From NCBI GenBank assembly GCA_039583875.1, contig CM077155.1:12999046-13063045 (forward strand): DNA of 64,000 bases, written 5' to 3'. Under the pieces are notes generated by a model. It had not been told where the DNA came from. It made no database searches and saw only the letters and a program-made list of their open reading frames with translations. Below are positions 8,257-18,209 of the stretch, piece after piece. This DNA comes from Platanthera guangdongensis. Taxonomy: Eukaryota > Streptophyta > Magnoliopsida > Asparagales > Orchidaceae. A program made the position numbers and the translations under genes. Positions within the stretch are counted from its first letter, which is position 1; the number at the start of each line of letters is the position of its first letter.

Positions 8257-10329
8257 GTTGGACACCTTCGGGTGTTCGGTTCAACTTGCTACGTGCATGT
8301 CCCGGATGCTTCACGGACAAAGCTGGATGCGAAGGCAAGGAAACTTGTCTTTGTTGGCTACGATGAACGGAAGAAGGGATGGAAATGCATGGACCCTGTG
8401 ACGAAGAAGTTCGTGGTGTCAAGAGACGTAGTCTTTGACGAGCTGACGTCATATGGAGGTGGCTCGGTGGAGCTTACCGGAAGTAGCAAGGTTGAGAAAG
8501 CACTGGTGGAGACTGCTGAAGGCTTGGAAGAGGAGCTTGCTGTTTCACGAGCAGCTCCTGTTGCTTCGAACTCCGAGGCTGAGCCTTCTGGCTCAGGAAG
8601 CAGGGGGAGCACTGCTCAATGCTTGCCCCAGGTAGGAGTGGAGCCTGAAGAAGCAACGGAAGCCGTGAGCAAGGAGCCGTGTCTTCGGAGATCGAAGAGG
8701 GTGGTTAAGCCACCGACTCGGTACTGTGATGGGAATGCAGTGAGCTTTGTCTCCTGCTTCTTTGCAGGTCCTCTGGATGAGCGAGAGCCTGCAAACTTCA
8801 ACGAGGCCACTGGAGTGAAGGAGTGGGAAGGTGCCATGAAGGAAGAGATTGATGCTCTGAAGAAGAATGAAACCTGGGATCTTGTGCCCAAGGTTGATGG
8901 CATTACTCCGGTTACTTGCAAGTGGGTGTATAAGTTGAAGAAGAAGGCTGATGGGAGCATTGATCGGTTCAAGGCTCGCCTGGTCGCTAGAGGATTCTCA
9001 CAGCAGTATGGAGAAGACTATGAGGAGACATTCAGTCCAGTTGCGAAGATGACGTCTGTAAGAGTGGTGATCGCCTTGGCTGCTAGCAAGGGATGGAGGT
9101 TGTGGCAACTCGATGTGAAGAATGCTTTTCTTTACGGAGAGATTGACAAGGACATCTTCATGGATCAGCCGCTTGGTTTTGTCTCTGAGAAGCATCCGGA
9201 CTATGTCTGCAAACTCAGGAAGGCTCTCTATGGGTTGAAGCAAGCTCCTCGAGCGTGGTATGGGAAGATTGCAGAGTACCTGCAATTCTGTGGATACTTG
9301 GCTTCTAACTCTGATTCTAGCTTGTTCGTCAAGAAGAAGGGAGAGCTAAGAGTCTTGGTCCTACTATATGTGGATGACATGATCATCACAGGGAATTCGG
9401 AGGAGGAAGTAGCAAGGCTCAGGGCTGAGCTTGCTATACGCTTCGAGATGAAAGACCTAGGAGAGTTGCATCACTTTCTTGGTCTTGAAGTGGAGAGGAA
9501 GGAATGCGGGATTCTCATTAGCCAGAAAGGGTATGCTGATCGTATTGTGAAGCGGTTTGGCATGGGCGAAGGGAAGAAGTGCTCTACTCCACTGGAACCT
9601 GGGCTGAAGCTTCGACGGGATGAGGGAAGGGTTCTTCATGATCCCTTGGTGTTCAGGGCTCTTGTTGGGAGCTTGATTTACCTGACGATTACAAGGCCGG
9701 ATATAGCTTATGCTGTTGGCCGAGTAAGTCGGTATATGGCTGAACCAAGGCAATCTTATCTAGTGGCGGCAAAGGGGATTCTGAAGTATGTCAAGGTGAC
9801 TTCTGAGATGGGACTCCTCTATGGAAGGGATGCGGAGTTTGCGTTGCTCGGGTACACGGATGCTGACTATGGCGGTGATTCGGATGATCGAAGGTCTACT
9901 TCAGGTTATGTGTTCACTTGCGGTTCAGCTAGCATCTCGTGGTGTAGCAAGAAGCAGGACTCGGTGTCGGTCTCAACCACGGAGGCGGAGTATAAGGCTT
10001 CGGCCTTGGCTGCTCGGGAAGACGTTTGGTTGAGGAGGCTTATAGAGGATGTTCATGAAGAAGTGCAAGGGCCTACTTTACTCCGGGGTGACAATGAGAG
10101 TGCTCTCAAACTGGTAAACAATCCAGTGTGTCACGCCAGGACCAAGCATATAGAGATTGATCACCACTTCATCAGAGAGAAGGTGTTGGAGGGGTCTCTG
10201 CTGGTCGGGCATGTTCGGAGTGAAGATAATCTTGCTGACATCTTCACGAAGCCGCTGTCGAAGGGTCCCTTTGAATGCTTGCGCAGCTTGCTGGGCTTGG
10301 TCACCACTTCTCACTTCAAGGGGTGTTGA
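8257..10329 (+). CDS. Copia A pol, end of integrase, reverse transcriptase and RNase H
   Basis: The frame is open without a stop from the G1 junction. It starts with the integrase tail (HLRVFGSTCYVHVP and LVFVGYDERKKGW), then an acidic/Ser-rich spacer, then reverse transcriptase ([48 protein letters not shown] active site near 9365-9385, FLGLEV) and copia RNase H (YTDADYGG, STTEAEYKA, RTKHIEIDHHF, LADIFTKPL). The enzymes copy element RNA into DNA in the virus-like particle. The last residue and stop (10324-10329) belong to the LTR of copia B, which inserted six bases before the original stop region. Without gag and protease in cis it is a fragment, but the part seen has no disabling mutation. 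Confidence 0.9.
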   Translation, partial: VGHLRVFGSTCYVHVPDASRTKLDAKARKLVFVGYDERKKGWKCMDPVTKKFVVSRDVVFDELTSYGGGSVELTGSSKVEKALVETAEGLEEELAVSRAAPVASNSEAEPSGSGSRGSTAQCLPQVGVEPEEATEAVSKEPCLRRSKRVVKPPTRYCDGNAVSFVSCFFAGPLDEREPANFNEATGVKEWEGAMKEEIDALKKNETWDLVPKVDGITPVTCKWVYKLKKKADGSIDRFKARLVARGFSQQYGEDYEETFSPVAKMTSVRVVIALAASKGWRLWQLDVKNAFLYGEIDKDIFMDQPLGFVSEKHPDYVCKLRKALYGLKQAPRAWYGKIAEYLQFCGYLASNSDSSLFVKKKGELRVLVLLYVDDMIITGNSEEEVARLRAELAIRFEMKDLGELHHFLGLEVERKECGILISQKGYADRIVKRFGMGEGKKCSTPLEPGLKLRRDEGRVLHDPLVFRALVGSLIYLTITRPDIAYAVGRVSRYMAEPRQSYLVAAKGILKYVKVTSEMGLLYGRDAEFALLGYTDADYGGDSDDRRSTSGYVFTCGSASISWCSKKQDSVSVSTTEAEYKASALAAREDVWLRRLIEDVHEEVQGPTLLRGDNESALKLVNNPVCHARTKHIEIDHHFIREKVLEGSLLVGHVRSEDNLADIFTKPLSKGPFECLRSLLGLVTTSHFKGC
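10320..10323 (+). repeat. Target site duplication of copia B, left
   Basis: AGGG here is repeated at 15667-15670 after the right LTR. Copia elements usually make 5-bp duplications; here only four bases match, within the G run of copia A's polypurine tract. Confidence 0.65.
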
Positions 10330-10703
10330 AGTATTAGACCGGGCGGCTTAGCGGTCTGATCCAGCAGTTTGTTAACCGTGTGGTCTGGCGGTCTATCTGG
10401 TGCATGGAGACCGGGCGGTCTATCGGTCTACCTCTGTGGCCTGTTCTATCCTGCTGGAGTTGCCGAGCGGTTAGCCCATCTGTCTAACCGCGCGGCTTAT
10501 GCGGTCTCCATTATTCTAGCCGCCCAGTACTGTAAATGTTTAGTCCCACATTGTTTGTATACTCTCTTTCTTATCTCCTCCATTCTATATAAGAGAGGCC
10601 ATACCTTTGTAAATGATATCTTTTTTGGATAATAAAATTTCGATTATTCAAAAGTTTATTCGCTTGTTCTCTACTTTTCGCTTCTTTTCTCTACTTTCTA
10701 ACA
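10324..10703 (+). repeat. 5' LTR of copia B (380 bp)
   Basis: It runs from TGTTGAAG to CTAACA (TGTT/AACA inverted ends). The first 190 bases carry many GCGGTCT and CGCGG motifs, followed by a TATATAAG box at 10586-10593. It is 98% identical to 15287-15666. Confidence 0.95.
10586..10593 (+). promoter_or_regulatory. TATA box of copia B LTR
   Basis: TATATAAG, with the matching copy at 15549-15556 in the 3' LTR (there TATATAAG followed by GG instead of AG). Confidence 0.7.
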
Positions 10704-10715
10704 TGGTATCAGAGC
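10704..10715 (+). other. Primer binding site of copia B
   Basis: TGGTATCAGAGC directly follows the LTR end and is complementary to the 3' end of plant initiator Met tRNA, the usual copia primer. Confidence 0.93.
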
Positions 10716-11238
10716 ACACGGTCATTTCCCTCTGATTCTGTGCGCTCTCTGTTGTTCGCGGCTTGTTTTCCGCATTCTGCGACTTGCTTCGCGACTTGGC
10801 TTCTCTCTGTCCGCGCGGCTTGTTTCTATCCGCGCGGCTTGTTTCTGTCCGCTGCCCTGTTCGCGCGGCTTGCTTCTTCTTCTTCTCTTCTCCTACTGCT
10901 CTTTGTCGCCGCGACCTGTTTCCTTGTCGCCGCGCTCCTTGTTCTTTCCTCCCGCTCCGACTTCCTAGTCGTTGCGGTCTGTCCCTATCCGCGTGTGTTG
11001 TCTCTCTACTCGCGGCTTGCTGCTGTGATCTGCCTGACCGTGCGGGTTGTTCCTTTCTCACCCGCATCTTGGTCGCGGTCATCAGCTCGTCTCCTCTCTT
11101 CTGTTCGCTCGGCCTTTTCAGTCCGCGCGACCTCTTCCCCCCCTGTGCCTTTGCCTCTTGCAACCGCTACTGTTCGCGCGGCTTCGTCTGTTTTCTAACC
11201 GCTTCAGTTCGCGCGGCTTCTTCTGCTTGCCGGGTTCT
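10716..11238 (+). other. Untranslated leader of copia B
   Basis: A 523-nt pyrimidine-rich leader between PBS and the gag ATG. It holds about five copies of a CGCGCGGCTT motif (roughly 10815-11215), resembling motifs in the LTRs of copia A and C. Reading frames seen here on either strand are by-products of the skewed composition. Confidence 0.7.
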
Positions 11239-14200
11239 ATGACTACCTCCGGTCTCACAACTACTCCTGCAGCTCCTTCTCCTCCTCCTCCTTCGGGCAA
11301 CCTTGGCACTCTGTCCAAGCTTGTTGGCTCCAACTATCCCGATTGGAGTGTTTCTTTCACCTTTCTCCTTCGTTCTCAACGCAAGCGTCATCACCTCACC
11401 GATGACCCTCCTCCTCGCACCTCTCCTGAGTTTGATGACTGGGATGCGAGTGATGCTCTTGTTCGCACCTGGCTGGCCAACAGCCTTTCTGATGAGTGCC
11501 TTCCCGTCATTCGCCATGATGAGACGGTCAAGGCCGCATGGCTTCACCTCGCTGCTCTCTATTCTAAGGGGGGCCAGACGTCCCGCATTTATACTCTCTA
11601 TGCGGACCTCTTCGCCCGCCCTTCCATGTCCCTAGCTGCGGCTTATCAGCAGGTTCAGGCTCTTGGGGCTGAAATCCTCCAGAATCGCCCCTTCTCCGCG
11701 GACTTGGCCGACCAGCACAAACACTTCCAGGAACTCCTGGTTGTTTGTTATCTTCTTCGTCTTCCCGACTCTTATGATATGATCCGCCAGCAGATCTTGG
11801 GTGAGGCAGAATCTCCTACTTTGGATGCCACTGCGGCTCGCATTGCCGCCGTTACTTCGCTCCTCCAGCGGCCTCTGTTGGCCTCCCCCCCTTCCCAGGA
11901 CTCCTTTGCTCACCAAGCTCAGCGAGGGGGCCCTAGTGGCCGTGGCTCCTCTGGCGGACGGGGTTCCTCCCGGTTCTTCTGCTCTCACTGTGGTCGTACT
12001 GGCCATACTGTTGACCGCTGCTGGCAGAAACATCCTCATCTTCGCCCTTCCGGTGATGCTCCTTCTTCGGCCTCCGCCTCTTCTAGGCCGTCTGCCTCTG
12101 TGGCCACGACGTCAGGTAGTGCCCACGTCGTTACCCAAGGTAAATGGCTGATTGACTCCGGTGCGACCAATCATATGACGGGCAACCCTCATTGCTTCTC
12201 CCGTCTTGAGACCCATGACCGCTTACCCCCAGTTCGTGTGGCGGATGGTTCCCCGTCTCCGGTTCATGGGACGGGCATGGTTCAACTCACTCCTTCGCTT
12301 TGCTTGGAGGATACCCTCTATGTCCCGAAGTTCCCGTGCAATTTGTTATCAGTTACTACTTTATGCCGGCAACTTCAGTGCTTCGTTTTATTCACTCCCA
12401 CTACTTGTTCTTTTCAGGACCCGAGGACCCAGCGGACGATTGCTACTGGGACTGAGAGCGGCGGCCTCTACTTCCTCGACGATGTTTCAGCTCTTTCTGC
12501 CTACTCCTCCTCCACCGATCTCCTTCAGTGGCATCTTCGTCTTGGACATCCTCCTCCTCGGCTTATTCGTCAGCTTCTGCCCCACTTACCTCCCACCAGT
12601 TCTCCGCTCAACTGTGATGCGTGTCAGCTTGGCAAACATCATCGCTCCTCCTTCCCACCGAAGCAAGGTCGTGGCTCCTCTCGCATTTTTGATCTTATTC
12701 ATTCTGATGTATGGGGTCCTGCTCCTACCCTCACAGTTGGTAGGGGCAGTTCCTATTTTGTCACTTTTATCGATGATTTTACTCGATGTACCTGGGTGTA
12801 TCTATTAAAGGATCGCTCTGAGCTATTTTCTGTTTGGCAATCTTTTTACTTTATGATTAAGACTCAATTTGCTATTTCTATTAAAGTCTTACGTTCTGAT
12901 AATGCCAAGGAATATCTGTCTCATGAGTTCTCCGCGTTCTTTCACCAACACGGCCTCATTCATCAAACGACTTGTGTTTACACCTCCCAACAGAATGGGG
13001 TGGCGGAGCGTAAAAACCGTCACCTGCTTGATGTTGCGCGTACTCTCATGACGCAGATGCACGTCCCTCGCTCCTACTGGGGCTACGCTGTGCTTCTCGC
13101 TTGCTATCTCATCAATCGTATTCCATCCACGGTCCTCCACGGCCGGACTCCCTTCTCCCTTCTCTACCCCCACCAGTAACCTTTTCCTCTTCCTCTCCGT
13201 GTCTTTGGCTGTACGGCCTTTGTTCACGCTCCCTCCGCTACCCGCGACAAGCTCTCCCCCCGTTCCACCAAGTGTGTCTTTTTGGGGTACTCTACCACTC
13301 AAAAAGGCTATTGCTGCTTTGACCCCCTTCTCCGCAAGCAGTTTATCTCCGCAGATGTGACTTTTTTCGAAAATGCTTCTTATTTCTCTCCTTCCTCTTC
13401 TCTTCCTTCTCTTCCTTCTGATATCTCCGTTTCTTCCACACCTCTTCACGTTTTCCCACCTTCGTCTCCTCCTCCACCCACTCCTTCCCAGTCCGTCTCC
13501 CCACCCACCCCTCCACCCTCCTCTCCGCTGCCGTCTCTCTCTAGTCCCGGGCCAGCCTTCTCCGCCACGGATGCTCCGGTCGCTGACGCTCCTGTCGCCG
13601 ACGCTCCCGATGATCTGGATGTTCCCATTGCCCTTCGCAAAGGGGTGCGGGCGTGTACTCAACACCCGCTCACGGCTGTTGTTTCTTATGATCAGCTTTC
13701 TCCTTCTCGCAGGTCGTTTGCCTTGGCTATCTCTGCTACTTCTACTCCCCGTACCTACCAGGAGGCTCTCGCTCTCCCTCATTGGAAGTCTGCCATGGAT
13801 GAGGAGATGGATACTCTTACTGAACGGGGTACCTGGACACTGGTTCCTCCTCCCGTGGGCACTGATGTGGTTGGCTGTCGCTGGGTCTTTGTTGTGAAGT
13901 TTCGCCCCGATGGCACTGTGGATCGCTACAAAGCCCGGCTGGTGGCCAAGGGCTTTACTCAGACTTATGGCGTTGATTACTTTGATACCTTCTCTCCGGT
14001 TGCTCGCCTCAGCACCATCCGGGTTCTCTTTTCTGTGGCCGTTAACCGGGCTTGGGCTATTTCCCAGCTTGATGTGAAGAATGCCTTTCTCTATGGCGAT
14101 CTTCAGGAGGACGTCTATATGGAGCAACCTCCTGGGTATGTTGCTCAGGGGGAGACACGTGTCTGTCATTTGAAGAAGGCCATTTATGGCCTAAAGCAGA

Positions 14201-15279
14201 GCCCTCGGGCATGGTTCGAAAAATTCAGTGGTATTGTGGCAACCATCGTCTTTCAAAGGAGTTCGGCCGATCACTCCTTGTTTATTCGCAAAACGGCCTC
14301 GGGACTGGTGGTTTTAGCCGTATATGTGGATGATATTCTCCTTACTGGTGATGACCAAGATGGGGTGGACTTGACGAAGAAGCACCTCCGTCAGCACTTG
14401 GTCACGAAGGATATGGGCTCCCCAAAATACTTTTTGGGGATAGAAATCTCTCGGAAGCCTGACTCCTTGGTTCTCTCTCAACGGAAGTATGCCCTTGATC
14501 TTCTTCGGGAAGCAGGCTTGACAGGTGCCAAACCAGCTCATCTTCCCATGGCTGTTGAAGAGGACAAAACGTGGACGGATGAATCGCCTCCTCTATCTGA
14601 TGTCACACGGTACAGAAGTTTGGTAGGCAAACTCATCTATCTCACGGTGACTAGACCCGACATCGCCTACGCTGTAGGAAAGGTCAGTCAGTTTATGCAA
14701 GCTCCCAGGGAGTGTCATCTTCAGTCCACCCTGAAGATTTTAGAGTATATCAAAGCAGCACCGGGCAGAGGGTTACTCTTCCAGAAGAATGGCCATCTGA
14801 GGGTTGAGGCCTACTCAGATTCAAGCTACGCAGATGACAAAGGCGATCGTAAATCCACGTCAGGTTTTTGTACCTTTGTTGGAGGTAATCTCGTATGTTG
14901 GAAGAGCAAGAAACAGTCTGTTGTTTCCAGATCCAGTGCCGAAGCAGAATATCGGAGTATGGCGTCAACTACGTGTGAGTTAAAGTGGTTGCGGGCTCTC
15001 ATGCTTGACCTGGGCGAGGTATATGATTGTCCTCTCCCTATGTTCTGTGACAACAAGGCCGCTATACACATATCCAGGAATCCGGTCTTTCATGAGAGAA
15101 CGAAGCATATAGAGGTTGACTGTCACTTCATTCGGGAGGAGATTTTGAAGAAACAGATTTGTACTCCTTTTGTCACCTCTGACAAGGAGTTGGCAGATAT
15201 CTTCACCAAGCCGGTTTCTACTTCCTTCTTCCGCATTTATGACAAGCTGGGCATGATTGATATCTATGCTCCAGCTTGA
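11239..15279 (+). pseudogene. Gag-pol polyprotein of copia B, one nonsense codon
   Basis: From the ATG at 11239 the frame covers 1347 codons including the terminal TGA at 15277-15279. Domains: Gag capsid (about residues 20-230), Ser/Gly linker, zinc knuckle CSHCGRTGHTVDRC (11980-12021), protease DSGATNHMTG (about 12154), GAG-pre-integrase HLRLGH...CDACQLGK, integrase core with D in HSDVWGP, D in LRSDNAKEY and E in NGVAERKNR, reverse transcriptase with QLDVKNAFLYGD and YVDDILL (about 14320), and RNase H with [20 protein letters not shown] and LADIFTKP. The only visible defect is a TAA at 13177-13179 between the integrase core and the KCVFLGYS segment; the frame continues unchanged after it. 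A single C-to-T change from CAA would explain it. The frame is also open upstream of 11239, but the ATG fits the Gag start. Confidence 0.93.
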
Positions 15280-15286
15280 GGGGGAG
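15278..15286 (+). other. Polypurine tract of copia B
   Basis: GAGGGGGAG ends exactly at the 3' LTR and overlaps the stop codon. The core AGGGGGAG recurs as the tract in A, C, F and H. Confidence 0.9.
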
Positions 15287-15666
15287 TGTTGAAGTATTAG
15301 ACCGGGCGGCTTAGCGGTCTGATCCAGCGGTTTGTTAACCGTGCGGTCTGGCGGTCTATCTGGTGCCTGGAGACCCGGCGGTCTATCGGTCTACCTCTGC
15401 GGCCTGTTCTATCCTGCTGGAGTTGCCGAGCGGTTAGCCCATCTGTCTAACCGCGCGGCCTATGCGGTCTCCATTATTCTAGCCGCCCAGTACTGTAAAT
15501 GTTTAGTCCCACATTGTTTGTACACTCTCTTTCTTATCTCCTCCATTCTATATAAGGGAGGCCATACCTTTGTAAATGATATCTTTTTTGGATAATAAAA
15601 TTTCGATTATTCAAAAGTTTATTCGCTTGTTCTCTACTTTTCGCTTCTTTTCTCTACTTTCTAACA
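15287..15666 (+). repeat. 3' LTR of copia B (380 bp)
   Basis: It has the same ends as the 5' LTR, with about eight substitutions. It is followed by the right copy of the AGGG duplication and the rest of copia A's polypurine tract. Confidence 0.95.
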
Positions 15667-15674
15667 AGGGGGAG

Positions 15675-16339
15675 TGTTGAAATTTGTGAAGTGGAAGTGG
15701 GTGACGGGACAGGCCGCGCGGCCTGTGGCAGACAGCTATGGCGGACTTGGCGGACTGGGCGGACTGAGGTTTGCGGCCTGGTGAAAAGTCTGGTGGAAGC
15801 CGGCTGTGTTCTGAGCGGGTTGTTGCATGGAGTCCGCGGTTTGGTGCGGCCTGGTATCTGCGGATAGAGAGGCTTGCGGACTGGTGCTTTGCTCAGTGGT
15901 CGCGGGTGCAAGCTTGCGCTGTAGGCGGGCTGGCTCGAGTTCGCGGGAAGCCTTGTGGACTGGTGTGTCTGCGGTTTTGGCTGTTGCGGACTGGGCTTTG
16001 AGCTTGGCTGAGGCCTTGTCGAGCTCAGGTGTTACAGCAGGTCTTGCTGTGGAGACCGGTTGGCGGACTGGTGTTTGGAGTCCGGGAGGAAGCTGCTGTG
16101 TTGGACAAGTGCGAGGAGCTCGCGGACTGGTTGCGGTCTGTGCTAGGGTGTTTGGCGGACGGGACTTTGTGTCCGCCATGCTCGCACTGGCCCTTGATGG
16201 TTTTGGACTTGGTCACACATTGTGCCAAGTTCATGGTGTCCGCCGTATCTGCCAAGTCCGCTGTGACCGGGCGGACTATTGCTGTTTGCCTTTGGTCGTG
16301 GACTTGTGGCGGATTGAGGTGTGAGTCTTGCGGACTGCC
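15675..16339 (+). repeat. 3' LTR of copia A, first part
   Basis: It starts TGTTGAAATTTGTGAAG after the purine tract at 15667-15674. It is dense in GCGGACT and CCGCGCGG motifs. Its start is very similar to the LTR start of copia C read on the minus strand, so A and C are related families. It stops at the CTGCC target duplication (16335-16339) of copia C and resumes at 22417. Confidence 0.9.
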
Positions 16340-18209
16340 TGTTAAAATTCAACAAACCGCAGACGCCCCCTTGGATACCCTGCTGAAAACTCAACAAACC
16401 GAAGGAGAATACGCCCACTTATATGTTGAAAGTTTTCCCGGATCGTGGAGTTAACAGTGGTTATCTCAACAAAGCAGTAACAACCAGCAACACATGCAGC
16501 ACAAGCTTCTTTATTGATCAAGAGCAAACTTCTTTACAAGGCGAGACAAACATGGCGAGACATGCTTCACCAAAACCCAACACCGAGAGAGCAGAGACAG
16601 TTACAAAGACAAGAACAAAAAACAAGCCGCGCGGACTCAAACAATCAAGCCGCCGACCTACTGCTGTGGAGTCCGCTCAGTCCGCCAGGTCGCCAGACCG
16701 CAACCCAAGCCGCGCGGACTCACCCTTACTCCAATGCTTAGCTCTTCACCGCCGGTCTGCACGCCGCCAGACCGCACAAGCTGCGTCACCGAATGGAACA
16801 GTCCGCCTGCACCGGCGACTTCCCGAACTCCGAACCAAGTCGCCAAAGAGAAGACCGCCTGGTCGCTATCCGCGACCTGCTGTTTACCGCCTGTTGCTTA
16901 ACCGCAGAGTTCGCACTGTCCCTGACCGCAATCAGAGCCAAGTCCTGGCTTTCCAGCGCTATCAGCACAACCTGCACAGCACAACCCGGGTCAACTCTAT
17001 CCGCGCGGACACAAAGTCCAGACCGCAGCAACCTGCGCGAGCTCAATTACTGTTCACTTACTTCGGGTAGGTTCCTTTCTTGGTTGTTATTCCGGATGTG
17101 ACATGGGTCCTATTTATAGGCACGACGATGAGTATGGTCACCGCCCTTCCCGATAGGATCACCGCCACAACCCGCAGCAAGAACTTATGTGTCCGCCAGC
17201 CCGCGGACACACATGCCAGTTCGCCGCCCTGTGCAGATAGCCAGTCCGCCCCAGCTTCTCCAAGGTCGGACTCCAATATCCAGTCCGCCTTGCCGCCAGA
17301 GACCAAGCCAGGACCACCACAGCCGGACTCCACAAAAAGCCGTGTCCGCCATTCTGCGGACAAGGCATCAGCCCGTAAAACCCGAGCCCGCATCCGCGCC
17401 ATCAAGACACCTGCCGAACTCAGCGAACACCCGGCTTCGTCCGCATATCCCAAGTCCATTGCCTAATCACCAAGGCATTGCCGGACTCAGCGGACACGCC
17501 GATCCAGTCCGCTAACAGCAGACTCCAGTCCGCAATACCCGAGTCCATAACCTCATCACAAGGCTAAACCGGACTCAGCGGACAACAGCTCCAGTCCGCA
17601 CGCTCCTGCACAAGCAAACCTCCAGTCCGCATATCCCCAAGCTAGCAAACAAGGCAACAGCACTTCCACCAAGCTTGGCGGACTGAGAAGCAGCCCGCGC
17701 TCCACTGCGCGATCTCCTCGGACTGAGCCAACCTGGACTTGGTTCAATTCCCACCAAGTCCAGCCCACTGGCCGCAAGGGCCAGTCCGCACTTACAGGCG
17801 GACACTGGATCTATCCCGCCATACCGGGCGACCTCCAGATCCTGTCCGCGCTGACCGGCGGTCTCCACGGCTTCCACTTGCCGCTTCACTAGAGCAAGAC
17901 CAAGGCATCTGCCAAACCGGTCTGCCGAGCTCCAGTTCTTCAGTCCGCTTCAAGCCGGACTCCGCGGATAACATTCCTATCCGCCCGGTTACTTCCTGGG
18001 AGTAAACCGCCTGCTGAGCATACACTGGCCTGTCAGACCGCCGCTGCTGTCCGCGCAGTCCGCGCGAACAAACCGCCCAGGCCGCCACAGAGCAAACCGC
18101 CTGCAACATCCCTGCCGACCTAGCAGTCCGCCAACCCAGTCCGCGTAGTCCGCGCGGATAGGTTTCCCAAGCCTTCCATTCACCCACTTTCACTTCACAG
18201 AATTCAACA
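16340..18209 (-). repeat. 3' LTR of copia C (1870 bp)
   Basis: Plus-strand ends are TGTTAAAATTC and GAATTCAACA. Read on the minus strand, a dense field of GCGGACT motifs (about 18170-17150) precedes a TATAAATA box (17111-17118). Many open frames on both strands reflect the GC-rich motif content, not genes. Confidence 0.95.
17111..17118 (-). promoter_or_regulatory. TATA box of copia C LTR
   Basis: TATAAATA on the minus strand, preceded by the GCGGACT-rich region; the second copy is at 21313-21320 in the 5' LTR. Confidence 0.65.

Larger units (their letters stand above)
10324..15666 (+). mobile_element. Ty1/copia element B, full length (5343 bp)
   Basis: The element has two 380-bp LTRs, a Met-tRNA primer site, one long gag-pol frame and a polypurine tract. 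The LTRs differ at about 8 of 380 positions (about 2%). It is inserted in the polypurine tract of copia A. The coding region is uninterrupted except for a single nonsense codon, so it is close to an autonomous element. Confidence 0.95.

Noticed and set aside
10740..11238. Open frames in the copia B leader on both strands
   Set aside because: Strong C/T bias removes stops; no conserved domain; the leader precedes the true gag ATG.
16420..18005. Several 60-215 codon frames on both strands in the copia C LTR and its second copy
   Set aside because: They are duplicated exactly with the LTR, GC-rich with motif repeats, and encode no recognisable domain.
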